Part shown: piece by piece, positions 1 to 10,929 of the stretch | Layout of the letters: each line of letters begins with the position of its first letter | Numbering within the stretch: the stretch's first letter is position 1 | From: Setophaga petechia | Taxonomy: Eukaryota; Chordata; Aves; Passeriformes; Parulidae | NCBI GenBank assembly: GCA_024362935.1 | Contig: JANCRA010000006.1 | Span: 34,217,924-34,281,923, forward strand | Direction: 5' to 3' | Length of the DNA: 64,000 bases | Program-made: the position numbers and the translations under genes | The notes under the pieces: model-generated | What the model saw: only the letters and a program-made list of their open reading frames with translations | What the model was told of the DNA's origin: nothing | Databases searched by the model: none

Positions 1-362
1 GGCCCCAATTATCTGCTTTAATGAGTCCCTTGAGAGTTTTGTACTGACACTCAAGGGGGATCATTAATGCCTTGAGATACTCAAAGTTTTTAAGGTGCTT
101 CATGGATTTAATAATACTTTTAGGTACTTTCAAGGATTTTCCTTCACACACTGAGTCTCTTGAGAGGTTTTTGTGCCATCCTGGCTTCCAGTTCTCTCCT
201 CCAAGGAGTCCATGAGGAGCCTGTGTTGGGTATCTCCCTCCTTTCTCTTTTACAACACAGATGGAACTGAAAGAATTTTAAAAGACCTTCTAAAAGCATC
301 CAAACACACATGGGACAATTAACAATACAACAACAACCACTAAGAGAATTAATAGTCCTGTT

Positions 363-1922
363 TTAGCTGGATATCATCCAACTCTTTAGTCCCTTGGATT
401 GGAAGAGTTTATTGAACCAGTCTTTGTTTTCCACTTGAAGCTTCTTGAACCCTTCCTTCAGTACCTGAATGCTCTTGTGGATTGACTCGCTGTGGCTGGA
501 GAGCTTCATGCAACACATGCCCTCAGAGTCTACACAGCCATGCCCGTGTGCCCAGAGTAAAAACTCTATCACTGTTCTGCAAGGTGGCATGTCTGATGGT
601 CTCTGTGTCTGAGAGCAGGCCACCCAATGTGAGGGAGGTAGCATTGGTTTGCTTACTTAACAGGCACCCAAGACGGTCTCATTGTCCTAAAGCTTTAGCT
701 GCAGCCACCCAAGGTAGTAACATGGAGGCTGCTATTTTCTTGTTTTTACTCCAACAGATGACATTATTTCATGCAATCATATTCAAAGTAGTATGTAGAT
801 CTTTTTTCACTGTTTCTCTGGCTATTAATCATTTTGGTGTTGGGTGCCAGCAAGGTAAGCCTCCCCAAGCTACAATGTCCGCCTTCAATGTGTGCAGGGA
901 CACCAGGCCATGCTCTATCCCTGCAAATAAGAAACACACCCTGCAGCAACTGGAGTGGGTAGCTGCTGGACCAAGAAATTATGGAAGAAGTGTAATTACA
1001 CCATCTGGTCTGGTTTTTGTAAGTGGGATGGGATAGGGAGATGTCTCTCCTGATAGTTTCTTTTTCTCTTGTAATTTTGTGTCTTTCACCCTCTTCCCAT
1101 CTCAGATGATAACAAAATGTTACACAAAAGTCCATTTTTATAGAGCTGAGAATTTCTACCCCCTGAGTTCGAGTGGTGCATGCAGGAGCTTCTGGCTCCA
1201 GCAGTCCCAAGCATCGACAGGGTTGCACTTCTTTGCTGTCAGGATTATCACCTCGCATACTGCAGATGGCATCCTCAGTTATTGGCCAGACATCTGTAGG
1301 CAACCCCACTGGGCAGGTGGAGAAGGGGTCGTCAGGGCTAGCCACAGACAGGCACAGGGTGTCTTGTTTCATGGCTTTTGCTAGAGTGATCCATACCTTG
1401 TGCTTTGTGTTTTTAGGGTTATCCATCCACTCAGGAGGAGCATGGTTGCAAACAGGCTGAGGAATGGGAGTAGAAGCTTCTTATGTGTCATCTTCAAAAG
1501 AATTGTCTAGTCCAGGTGTTAAATGCTAAACAGAACAGGCCTATCAGCAACACCAGCCACTGTATGATATCATTGATATTTAGAGTGGATCTGAACCCTT
1601 CCGAAACTGGTGGGGCGGACCCAAAAAGATGGTTAAAGGGTTGGGAGACGATTTCGCCCGGTGTCATTTCATTACAGCAGGTGTCATTATTTAAGTAACC
1701 CCAAAAACATACAGTTAGTGTGTGATAGCTGTGAATCCATGTGCCTGCTTTCCAGAGCAAGTTAAAAATCCATGAATCCCTCACCTTATTCACCCATAAA
1801 ACAAGCCAGATAAGAGACACAGTAGCCTTGGTTAAAGGACCCATGTTCAGATAAGGGCCTACAAATGGGAGAAATACAGCCACGATCACATGCCACCCAA
1901 ACCAGGGCAAGCTGGACCACAT
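363..1922 (-). pseudogene. Class II ERV env gene remnant (surface and transmembrane parts)
   Basis: Three open stretches follow one another on the minus strand: 1494-1922 (hydrophobic start, then start of the surface subunit), 764-1426 (surface subunit with many cysteines and N-glycosylation sites) and 363-644 (transmembrane subunit with a GHGC...CC cysteine cluster followed by a heptad-like helix). The same helix and cysteine pattern recurs in two other class II elements here (50438-50620 and 62515-62793), which supports the assignment. The subunits are in different frames or interrupted by stops, so no complete envelope glycoprotein is encoded. In an intact virus Env mediates receptor binding and fusion at the virion surface. 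The reading frame begins only about 95 bases from the primer binding site, so gag and pol are absent. Confidence 0.75.
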
Positions 1923-2016
1923 GGTGTCACTTCATGAGGTTTCTATAGTGGCACACACACACAAAAAATTAGATTACTCAAGAACTGTTATTCCCTTTTG
2001 GTTTCTGTGCCCTCGA

Positions 2017-2034
2017 GGCCCACATTGGGCGCCA
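2017..2034 (-). other. Primer binding site, tRNA-Lys type
   Basis: On the minus strand the 18 bases start TGGCGCCCAA and resemble the lysine-tRNA primer sites of class II retroviruses. The site lies five bases from the LTR edge at 2040, the normal spacing. It fixes the orientation of this element as minus and shows that the LTR to its right is the 5' LTR. Confidence 0.7.
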
Positions 2035-2039
2035 AAATC

Positions 2040-2580
2040 TGTCTTGGTTTGGAAAGACAGGAGTCTGCTAAGGAAGGCAGGAGCCTCCCCTGAAATGGAG
2101 AATGTAAACCCTTCCCACCTCCCCGAATTGCTGTAAATTTTAAATTAAGGGGGTTCTCAGGCTTTTTCCGGCTCCCAAAAATATGGGAGCAGGAAAAAAC
2201 AGTCCTTTAATAGGGAAGGAAAAAAAGAAAAGGATAAAATCAACAATGCAGTACACTAGAACAACACTGACAGAGTCAGAACCCAACCTGACACCCTGTG
2301 GGGTGTTGGTAGCAGTCCAATTGGAAATGTGGCTGCAGTCCTGGAGTGTCAGGTGTGGTTCTGTTGGAGCAAGGGGGTCGTGTAGAGAAGGATGTATTCC
2401 TCCTCTGAAGATCCAGTGGAAGAAGAGACAGCTGCTGTTCCTCCGGGGAAGCCAGTGGAGAAAGCCGTGCCGTGTTTCAAAATCCTCTGGATTCTATCTG
2501 GGTAGCAATGCTTGGCTCCTCCCTCTGGGCGGAGCATCTCACAATGGGATGTTACAGTTCTTATCAGTCAGGCACTGACA
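2040..2580 (-). mobile_element. 5' LTR of minus-strand class II ERV
   Basis: The plus-strand left edge is a sharp TGTCTTGG directly beside the primer binding site. An ATTAAA polyadenylation-type signal lies on the minus strand near 2207. The outer edge is uncertain: a ...TGACA end occurs at 2580 and a second at 2678, and no partner LTR is in the window to decide. The 3' LTR, if present, lies left of base 1. Confidence 0.55.
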
Positions 2581-2680
2581 TTCAATAGTCTGTTATCAGC
2601 AGATGTCCCCTCCTGAGGGAGGTGTGAGTGTGGTCATTCAAAGAGAGAGATAAAGCAAACTGCCCACTTGACAAAAGATA

Positions 2681-4734
2681 ATCTGCCATACAGATGGTAA
2701 TTGAAAACATCTTGCATTGCAATCTTCAACAACAGTACAACTTACTTGAAAAGTTTTTTGACCAATCACACAAAGTAAAAGCATATTGACAGTAGCTCTA
2801 TCCAACCACTGTAAGCACACGTACCTTTGGTTAAACACTGCTGGCTTATTTCAAATACAATACCTGCTTGTAAGCCTTAAAACACAATGCACAGAGCTCC
2901 CTTATAAAGCTTAGAACTTCCTCATATCTTGCTAGATATACTCTTCTGTAGCTTAGGGAGTTATTCTAGCCAAGTGTTAATACACAGACCATTGCTCTAT
3001 TTGTCCTTACTTTTCTACTTCTTATATAACTTTTCTGCTGACAAATCTTATGGCTACTGCTTAGCTCTAATCACAGCAGATTAGTAGACGACCTGAGTCC
3101 CAAGTGCAAAAAAGCCTTCAAATGTCATGTATTATTCAAAGCATGAGATATTTCAAGTCAGAAAATATATAATTAGCTGCTTCTCTAACAGAAAGAGTTT
3201 CCTATCTTATGAGCCAGAGATGACTTAAACAATTTAGAAGTGATTTAAAAACCCCTTGGGGTGATTTCAACAGAACTCTCCACAGCTCTCCCACAGCTCT
3301 CTGAAATATAGAAATAGTATTTAATCTGTGCAGCCATTTGTAAAGAAGAAAATAATTTCTTGTGCCCAAGAAACAGAAATTCATTTGTTCATTATTCAGA
3401 AAAGTCATCCTAATTTTACAGAACAATGAAAGTAATATCGGAACAATATGCTTCTATTTACAATGGAATTTTTATAAATCCTTTCTCTGCTAAGTCTTAT
3501 TTGATGGGATTTTTTAGCTCTTCTTCCACCTGTACTTTCAGAATGCAGTCTGCTCAGAATAGTTAGTGACTTTCTACTAAGCTGTGCAACCACAGAGCAT
3601 TGACAACGGCCTTTGTGAAATCCAGTATGAAGTGACTTGTGAAAGTCAATTAGAATTCAGTATTTGGTTAGAGATTCTTATGCACACAACATCTAGACAC
3701 CTCGCCAGTCAGATTGTCTCAACACGGATGTGTGTAGATCTATTTTACCCGCAATTTCTTTCTTTACCTTATCACAGAATGAGATCCCTACAAACTCAGG
3801 GACAAATTAAACCCATTGCCCTTCAGCACTAGGGGTATTCAGCCCTCTGCTGTCATTTTGAGTAGCCTGCTGATATCCTGTGTGTAGATAATTGTATTCC
3901 AATGTGCCATAAACCCATTGCAAAAGTAGTGAAACCCATCTCAGTACTTGTTTCCCTTCTTCCTAAGGAATGAAAATTGAATCCTCCACCCCTCCTTGCA
4001 GTCCTTTGACATAGACTACAACTACTCCTTGTCACATCTTATGGGCACACTAGTGTGACACGGCTGGCACAGGTTCCAGCAGTGCAAACAGAAAGTGCAT
4101 AGGGACTTTTGTTGTCTGCTAAGTAAATTACTGTGGCTGTCATGACGTAGATTACACACACACACCAAAAAAAAAAAAAAGAAAAAAACAAACAAAACAA
4201 AAAACCAAAAAAAAGAAAACCAAGAAAAACCCCCAAAACAATCTAAGAAGAGATTCTAGATTTCCATAGATCAGAAAAACAAGAAACCCTAACAAACAAA
4301 TGTAAAAAAAGAAGATAAATTGAAACTTCTAGTTATCAAGAGATCAGGAAAATTTAAAAAGCAAACAACACAACAAATCAATCCAGGAACAGCTTTGCAG
4401 GATTCCTGCCTGAGAACCTGTGAGACTCTATGTTCTCAGGTTAGTCGAGACTTCTCTTATTTTCTAGACTGCTCTGTGAGCCACTGCTGTGTTTCCCTAT
4501 TCTCCACTTCTCTCTTCCCAGCGTTTCCCTGTAGTGTGGCAGAAGAAATTGCAGCATGCCTTGAAGTCATCCCGCGTACTACTCAGGTCTCTTTTGCTTC
4601 TCTGTTTTGGAAAAGGAAGCGCAGTGCTTCTCACCGCTGTGGCAAAGCCGAATCAGACGGAGAACCCTGGACGCACAGCTCATGTGAGGGCAGCCCGGGA
4701 GCCGCAGCCACAGGCTGGAGAAGCCCCCTGCCCC
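2681..4734. other. AT-rich intergenic stretch, no gene recognised
   Basis: Open frames here are short and show no recognisable domain. An A-rich run preceded by (CA)n lies at about 4152-4245. At about 4400-4735 the GC content rises toward the MROH-derived arm. Nothing else could be supported. Confidence 0.5.
4152..4245. repeat. (CA)n and A-rich simple sequence
   Basis: A short CA run is followed by about 80 bases that are almost only A and C, with several long A tracts. This could be the tail of an old retroposed element or plain simple sequence. No target duplication was found. Confidence 0.7.
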
Positions 4735-4915
4735 CCGTGCTGGGGCTGGCAGCTGTGGCCCTGCCCGGCGCCGCAGCCGGGCCCGCCAGCCTGCGCCCCG
4801 CACGCCGCTCCCTGCCCCGGGCCGTGCGGGCCGGCTCGGCCGCTGCTGGGCGCAGGCAGCGCCCGGCCGAGGGGCAGAGCCCGCGCCGAGCCTTCCCTGC
4901 CGCCGCTCCCCGCAG

Positions 4916-5790
4916 CTGCTGCAGGACGAGAGCCGAGCGGCCGAGCACCTGCGCTGGGCCCTGCCGCACCTGCAGAGCCCACAGAGGCCCCTGCGACAGG
5001 CGGCCGTCAGGCTGATGGGTGAGCCCCGAGCCCGGCGCCCCTCCCTGCCCCCGGCCCGGCCGCTGCCCCGGCTTCAGCGGGAGCCGCGCCCGGGCCGCTG
5101 CAGCTCCGCCCGCCCTCGGCGCTACCGCCGCCCTCCCGCAGCCGAGCCCTCGGGCGGCAGCGTGCGGCAGGGCCGGCAGGAGCCCTGCCCGGGCAGGAGG
5201 GCGTGCGGCCGCAGGGTGGCAGCGCCCGTGTCGGGCAGCTGTGCCGCCTGGCGCCGCCACGGGCTCTGTGCTGCCAGGGCTGGCCGGAGCGCTCATGGTG
5301 GGGCAGAAGGAGGAGCTCCAGGTCCTCAGTCAGGGTGAGTGGGGGCAGCCGTGGGGGTGCCAGCGGGGGCCGCCGGGGGCAGCTGCAAATCCCGGCTCCG
5401 GAGCTACAGTCCCTGCCCGGGCTGCCGAGGGCTCTGCTCCCTGTGCGGACGAGGGGCGGCGGAGACAGAGTCCGGAGCGCTTTCAGGGACACGAGGGGCA
5501 GCTGAGGCCAGCACCTTCCGGCCCAAGCCCGTGTCTCCGGCTCCCTTCTGGCCATAGCAGGAGCCGGCTGGGATTGCCTGGCAGGAGTATTTCCCTGGAT
5601 TCCTGCAATCCGGCCTCTAACCGTGGCTCTGGGCTTCTTTTTTCCAGCCCTTCAAGCCCTGAAGGAGTACGAGTGCCCTTTCTTCATCAACCAATTTATC
5701 CTGCTGATGAAGTTTGAGGCAAGATCTGCCGAACTTCGTCTGCAGGATCAGAAGAACCCGTGTCCTTGGGCAACCCCCAGTTGCCAATGA
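4916..5790 (+). pseudogene. MROH-family 3' gene fragment (last two exons)
   Basis: Two exons survive. The first (4916-5018) follows CGCAG and ends at a GGTGAG donor; it encodes a HEAT-type helix pair starting LLQDESRAAEHLRWAL. The second (5648-5790) follows TTTTCCAG, encodes ALQALKEYECPFF and ends in TGA at 5788-5790. Phases join cleanly. Maestro heat-like repeat proteins are alpha-helical HEAT-repeat proteins, expanded in birds and mostly of unknown function. The upstream exons present in the inverted copy (44278-47500) are missing here because the duplicated segment starts inside the gene. The fragment also lacks the normal polyadenylation hexamer, so it is probably a non-functional duplicate. 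Confidence 0.8.
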
Positions 5791-5991
5791 AGATGAGACC
5801 ACCTGCAGAGCACAGGGGACCAGCTGGAACTCCAGGCACAGCTCTTGTTGGTCACAGCTGAGCCTGTGGGAAGCTCCAGGGGCTCCTGGCATCTCCCTCC
5901 TTGTTGGCAGCTCCCTCCCTCTCTCCAGCCCCCAGGCCCTGCCCAGCCCCTTTTTTGCCTCCCAGTTCACCCCTTTGCTTTGCCTTCCCTT

Positions 5992-5997
5992 AATAAC
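5992..5997 (+). promoter_or_regulatory. Degenerate polyadenylation hexamer of the MROH fragment
   Basis: This copy reads AATAAC. At the matching place in the inverted copy (42714-42719, minus strand) the hexamer is AATAAA. The change would be expected to weaken 3' end formation and fits pseudogene status of arm A. Confidence 0.6.
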
Positions 5998-7264
5998 CAG
6001 TTTTAGCTTTGTCACTTTACCCACGTGTCCATGGAGCTGAAGTGGCACAAACCCTGAGCCCCGGGACACGCAGGGCCCTGCTGCCGTTCTCTTCCACGCT
6101 GTGTTCTGTGCACGGGCAGAGAGGAACAAGGGCAGCTCAGGCTGCAAAGGTCCCTGTGCTGCTGCTCCAGTTGCACAGCACCATGGAGTTGAAGGTCGTG
6201 CTGAGCATGCTGAAGGGAACAAGGAGCCTGGGTTTTAGAAGAGCCAGCTTGAGGATGCTCTGAAGGCAGCTGTGAGGGATTCCACAGCATGCATCTATGG
6301 AGAGCAGAGGAGCTTGCAATGCTGGAAGTTTTTCACAGAGAGCTTCCTGAAAGCACAGCAATGCTCCATCCCTACACAGGGACAGGAAGAGGGCAGAAGT
6401 AGAGACCGTCGTGACCTAACAGTGAGCTCTGGGTGTGCTCAAAAGCAGCAGCAGCAGCAGGGAGTGGCTGAGCCTCAGAGACAGGACCGTCCCAGTGGCT
6501 GCAGTGTTGTCAGGCAGTGCCTGCAGGCTCGGTGTGGTTCTGGCAGCTGTGGTCTCCCCACAAGGGAGGAATGGCAGCCCTTGCCTCAGGCCCAGTCAGA
6601 AACCCAACCAAGTGAGGCCAGAGGGAGGAGACCCTTCGCACCTCTCTTGGGCAGGGCTGCAAAACAGCCGCTGCATCTTCCTGCCCCTCTGTTTGGGGTG
6701 TGCTGAGCCCAGAGCCGGCCAGCTTGTGTCCTGCTGTGCCAGGAGCGTTCTGGGCGGGCAGGAGAAAGGCTGCGTGCACGGCGGAGCGTCCTGCAAGGGG
6801 CTCACCAGAGCCTCCTGTGGGAACAGGCTGCGGGGCACGGAGGGTCTGGGACATCGCACCATCACCAATATGATCTAGTGAAGCCAAATTTATTATCCTT
6901 TAAAAGACTATATTTAAAATAAATCTCTACTGTCCACGTCTCTCTAGCTAATACATGATTGCTTAATCCTAGCTGTTCACTCATCTAAAATAGAATGCTG
7001 ATTGGATCATCTAATTTTTGACACATCTTGCTGTGGTTGTCTGGCCTACCCATGGCTCATTCTCCCAAGCTTTCTGACAAACTTGCTGAGTCCTGATGAC
7101 TCTTCTTCTTGTATCTTTTTTGAGGATTTACCGACCCCAATTCTGAGTATGTCCATAATTCATTCTTTGTGAACGTGTTCACTGTCCATTATTACAAGCA
7201 TGCTGGATTGTGCATCGGCTGAATATGGCCCTTGTCTTGCAAAAACTCCTCCATTCTTTCTCTG
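5998..7264. other. MROH 3' flank and non-coding part of arm A
   Basis: This interval is shared with A' and has no convincing exon. A (CAG)n run occurs at about 6445-6463. GC content drops abruptly near 6880, where the sequence becomes AT-rich and retrovirus-derived. The long open frames on both strands between 6270 and 6890 overlap each other and reflect GC content only. Confidence 0.5.
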
Positions 7265-7960
7265 AGCCAGCATTCGAGCCAGTTAAACAAAACCCTCCCT
7301 CTCACGCTGTAAAGAACGTGGAATTGGAGTTGGAATGTGACCCTGAAATTGAAGCAGCTCCGAAACTAAAGTAGAAAAAAGTTATTCCAGAAGCTATTGT
7401 AGAAGGGACCTTTCTCTCCAATGATGTAGAAGCTTTTCCTGTAGTAACTAATGCTGCAAGTAGAGTTTGAGAACCTTTCAATTGGAAGATTTTAGAAAAA
7501 TTGAGAGCTGCAATTTCACAATTTGGTTGAAAATCCCAACTTGCACAGTCACTTTTGCAGTGTATTTTTCCATCTAACACATTAATTCCAGCTGATGTGC
7601 ATACCCTAATAAGACTTAAAATGCCACCCCATCAGCAGGAGATGTTTCATAAAAGCTGGGAGGAAAAGTGTGCTCAAGAAGCAGCAAGACCTAGAGTGCA
7701 GGTGATCCTCTATATAGTTTAACAGCACAACAGTTACTTGGCAAGGGGCCCTGGGCTACTGCCACTGGCCAGGCTAAGAGCACTGATCAAGTCTTACAGA
7801 TGAGGCAACAACTAGCATATAATGCTATCCTTGCACACCATGTCTTTTACACAAAGTCACCAAAGAAGAATGAAGACTTTGATAGATTTGTAGAGAAATT
7901 GCATAGAGCTATCTATAAAAATTCTGATTTCAATTCAGACACAAAGATACAATGGTATGG
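7265..7960 (+). pseudogene. Class II ERV gag fragment
   Basis: Read on the plus strand with several stops and shifts, the segment has a retroviral capsid N-terminal pattern: PADVHTLIRL, then MPPHQQEMFHKSWEEK, a Q-rich linker and a second helical segment ending DFDRFVEKLHRAIY. This fits an alpha/betaretrovirus-type capsid. The inverted copy at about 40745-41480 has the same frame with different small indels: one base is missing here near 7701 relative to A'. Not coding. Confidence 0.65.
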
Positions 7961-8059
7961 ATTTTGGGATCATTACTCCATTCCAAATGGAGTAATTTGG
8001 AGACTTTCCCTTCAGTCACAAGAGCCTTCCATCTCTTCCAAAAATTGCCCGCTGAAACT

Positions 8060-8700
8060 CTTCTGCTGCCTTCCAAATCAGTTCACTACTCCAGCATAAC
8101 CCTTGAAGCATGGGCAGCTGACTCTTCAACTAATATAGTAGAAAAGAAGCATCTTTATTGCAGCACTGGACAGATGTGAACTAGTTTCCAAAGACACGTG
8201 CAAGGAGTTGCAGACTCCTGCTCTCTATTTCTACAGAAAGGTTTTACATTAGGTTCCTAAGGACCCATAATACATAATTATTACCTGCCTGCTTTGTATT
8301 TTTATCAGCTGAATATCTATATACAGCTGCGCAATTGTACTGCCTTAAGTGGGTGGGTGGGATTTTGAAATGAGGGAGTGGTTGTATGGGAGGAGGAAAA
8401 CTGTTTTCCTCATGGTGAACTCTTCTGCCATGGCCAGTTGGCAAGACCTTTTCACCTGCTGGTCATGGTCCAAGCCTCTCCTAACTGTTCAATTATTCTT
8501 AAGGCAAGGTATTTCTATGGTCTCTGCTCCTTCACAATTGCTTCTTCTATCCCTGTCACTCCTAGCTTTATGTTCCTAGTATATTTGCTACTCTTTAACT
8601 AAGGTCGGTGATTTCTGCTAGCTGTATTACTAACTTAGCTTCTTACCTAATTTTAAAATCTTACCTAAAATATGCAATCTTCTACTTTTCCAATTCTATT
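8060..8700 (-). mobile_element. Probable solo LTR inside arm A
   Basis: On the minus strand a TATA-like stretch near 8315-8330 is followed by an AATAAA at about 8147-8152, the order expected of U3 and R. The matching segment in A' is 40040-40690 on the plus strand. It lies opposite in direction to the adjacent gag fragment, so it is a separate insertion. Ends were not resolved and no target duplication was identified. Confidence 0.4.
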
Positions 8701-8781
8701 CCCAGCTGGCCCCTCAACTCATCTGCACTTTTCAATTATCCTAATTACATTTTCAGCCAACCCCTTGACTCACCTCAGGCG

Positions 8782-9165
8782 CAAGCCTGACTGCCTCTCT
8801 CCCAGCAGCTCAGAGCTGCATTGCACAGCGCTTGCTGTGCGCCAGAGAGCACAAAGCAGGCTGGCCTGGTGGGCCTGAATATTTCTCCCAAACACTCTGC
8901 ACCTCACACCTTTGCTCTGGCTCAGAGCAGAAGTGCAGGATTGCAGGCGCTTCCTCCCAGAGCTGCGTGAGGGGCTGGCTCCTGCAGATGTGCCCTGCCG
9001 AGCTGTCCCTGCCTCACGCTGGCCTCGCTTCCCCTGGCACAAGTGCCGGGCCTGAAGGAGGCTGCCCTGTGCTCCAGCCTGCCCAGCAGCCCAGCTCCCT
9101 GCCCCGGTGCCCAGGGTGCTGCACACACTGCTGGCCTTTGCCAGGAGTTCCAGGGCAGCGGCAGA
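8782..9165. other. GC-rich single-copy flank
   Basis: This sequence lies between arm A and the SEMA6D-carrying provirus and continues in the same style at 15976. The two sides were contiguous before the retroviral insertion. No exon was supported. Confidence 0.5.
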
Positions 9166-9169
9166 AGAG

Positions 9170-9816
9170 TGATGCCGAATTTTGCCCCAAAAGGCGAGAA
9201 TAACTGCTTACAGACTCAGTTTAAGTCAAATAAGCAGGAGGTATTTTATTGCAACGCGCGTTGGAGAAAATCTCTAAATGGATTTTCTAAGTATCTCGTT
9301 ACAAAAGCAAGCCTTTTATACAGTTTTGAATACAGGTATTTCATCATTTCACATACATCATCATTTCTCTGCATGCATATTCATATGGGGCGTGGTGTAG
9401 GCAGAGCGTGGGCGGGGACATCTCTTTTGGGTGTCTTCTCGGGGGGAGTTCCGGCAGCCTTCCTCGTTGGGCGGGGGTCTCCGCTGAGTCTTCCTCCTTA
9501 AACTTTTGACCCTCTTCCCTAATTTGGTCATTTCCCGGTGCATTTGGCCAGGTATCCATGGCTTGGCAAGGTCCCCAGGGTTAGTTTCGACACCGTTATC
9601 TCTGGGTAGGTTTAGCTCATCTCTCTCCTCTCACCCCCTATCCCTATCTCTTTTCCCTGTCAGAGTGTTCTGTGCCTTTAGCTGATATATAGCTCTGTGG
9701 TTTCTAAATGCTATGCTTTCTTCAAGTATTTCACATTCTATGTTTTAACCCATTAGTTTTAAAGGGCTATCTGTTTTGGGGCTATCTGTTTTGGGACTAT
9801 CTGTTTTGGGGCTTCA
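9170..9816 (-). repeat. 3' LTR of the SEMA6D provirus
   Basis: On the minus strand it begins TGAAGCCCC and ends GGCATCA. A TATAAAA box lies at 9314-9320 and the AATAAA polyadenylation signal at 9245-9250, placing U3, R and U5 in normal order. Near its start are three imperfect 17-18 bp repeats built on CCAAAACAGATAG. It is nearly identical to 15325-15971. Confidence 0.95.
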
Positions 9817-9832
9817 TTTCCCCCCTTTTTCT
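9817..9832 (-). other. Polypurine tract of the SEMA6D provirus
   Basis: The minus strand reads an uninterrupted purine run, AAAAAGGGGGGAAA, immediately before the 3' LTR. This is the expected primer site for plus-strand DNA synthesis. Its preservation shows that the 3' replication signals are intact. Confidence 0.9.
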
Positions 9833-9844
9833 TGTAACTTACGA

Positions 9845-10030
9845 ATTCTTTCGTCAAGTTCTAACTCTATGGGGCGCTGATACATTTATATTGTAGCTCA
9901 AATCTTAAACTCTTTAACCGTTCATCAATTCTTGGCCTTTCTTCTTCCTTCAACTTGTGAAGTCTTTCGAACTCTAGTTGTAAAAATTCTATAGCTGCTC
10001 TTCTGATGATATGGGCCAAATAAATCAATT
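9845..10030 (-). pseudogene. Env transmembrane-subunit tail remnant
   Basis: About 50 codons on the minus strand give a charged helical segment (EFERLHKLKEEE) like the end of the Env helix seen in the class II element at 50438-50620, then a stop. The rest of env is missing from its normal position. Together with the neighbouring frame at 10088-10783 this indicates that the env region was deleted or replaced. Confidence 0.5.
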
Positions 10031-10087
10031 GTTTAGCTCACTAACAATAATGTGACAGCAGCGATAAAATGCATTGTGTGTAGCTTT

Positions 10088-10783
10088 TCACATCTTTTCT
10101 CCCTTCTTTCTTTTGAGCTTTGCTGTTCCCCACTTTCCTGTTTTTGATCTCTGAAGGTTCTCAATACATTGATCCAATTCCTGGTCAGGATCTCCTTTAA
10201 AGGGCCCTACCACGGATGTTTGGGTCAGTGGGACATGTCTTCTACACCGGGCAGCCACAATGTAAGAATTTTTCTTTATTTCTAGTCCTTTTAGTTCGTA
10301 ATTCAAACGCCACCTCACAAAAGCAGTAATTATTTGTTCTGTACTCTCATACAAATTAAGTCCCTCTCTTCCTGGCAAGCCTGTAAATTTACTTAACGCT
10401 CTAATCCAGCTACTTTCTATTGCCCATTGGCCACAACATCTCCGACACCAAGTTTGCCACACAAGTGCCTGGTCATACCAGTAAGTATACCCGCACCCAG
10501 CACACTTTAAAGCAATCCAAGCACCACGGCAAAACATATTACTACAGGCTAAACAGGTTGTACTATTCAGTGGTTCATCGTCAAATTGCGTGGTAAGAAC
10601 CCAGTCTACCCAATCTCGTGGTGGGTCCGTTAGGGCTATGGCAGCTGGTTCACTATACTGCGCGAGACGCTCGAGATCCTGGTGTACATTAAAGAAAAGC
10701 CTTTTCTGTAGTCGTCCTTCTTCATCTCTTGCTATTATCCTGTTCCACCACTCGACGTCCCAGATACGTAAGGCTTCACCCAT
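10088..10783 (-). CDS. Unrecognised cysteine-rich 231-residue ORF in the env position of the provirus
   Basis: I do not recognise this protein. It starts MGEALRIWDVEWWNRI and has no signal peptide or membrane segment. It carries a cysteine cluster: C77-x2-C80-x4-C85-x8-C94-x2-C97, then C113-x2-C116-C117. Two CxxC pairs followed by CxxCC look like a zinc-binding fold. The C-terminus (about 213-231) is strongly basic. It sits between the integrase remnant and the env tail, so it would be expressed from a spliced or internal start. It may be a viral accessory gene, a second captured host sequence, or a remodelled piece of env. The frame is open for 231 codons although pol around it is broken, which argues for recent coding function. 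Function unknown. Confidence 0.6.
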   Translation of the reverse strand: MGEALRIWDVEWWNRIIARDEEGRLQKRLFFNVHQDLERLAQYSEPAAIALTDPPRDWVDWVLTTQFDDEPLNSTTCLACSNMFCRGAWIALKCAGCGYTYWYDQALVWQTWCRRCCGQWAIESSWIRALSKFTGLPGREGLNLYESTEQIITAFVRWRLNYELKGLEIKKNSYIVAARCRRHVPLTQTSVVGPFKGDPDQELDQCIENLQRSKTGKWGTAKLKRKKGEKM

Positions 10784-10929
10784 TTAGCAGGTACTTAGAG
10801 AGTCCCTCGAAAATCTACTTGTGAGTAGTGGATCCACGTAGGCCGTTCCTTAGTCTAAATCGTGGTGAAGGCCACCTCTCTTGTAGGGGTTTTCCTAAAA
10901 AAAAATTCTTAACGTCCACTTAATCACTG

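Larger units (their letters stand above)
4735..8781 (+). repeat. Inverted-repeat arm A (partner A' at 39931-43985)
   Basis: About 4.05 kb match the reverse complement of 39931-43985 with only scattered substitutions and small indels. Homology begins near 4735, inside a GC-rich MROH intron, and ends at the shared TCAGGCGCA near 8781. The arm holds the last two MROH exons, their 3' region, a retroviral gag fragment and an LTR-like piece. The arms are about 31 kb apart. Because A' continues into the rest of the MROH gene and A does not, A looks like the derived, transposed copy. Confidence 0.9.

Noticed and set aside
482..1036. Plus-strand open frame of 184 codons
   Set aside because: It lies opposite the env remnant on the minus strand and has no domain; it is a shadow of that gene.
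4320..5717. Several long frames on both strands in arm A
   Set aside because: The DNA is very GC-rich and stop-poor; only two exons with splice borders and MROH similarity were kept.
9314..9320. TATA box as promoter of a gene reading to the left of the provirus
   Set aside because: It is the LTR promoter; no exon was found downstream on the minus strand to support a host fusion transcript.
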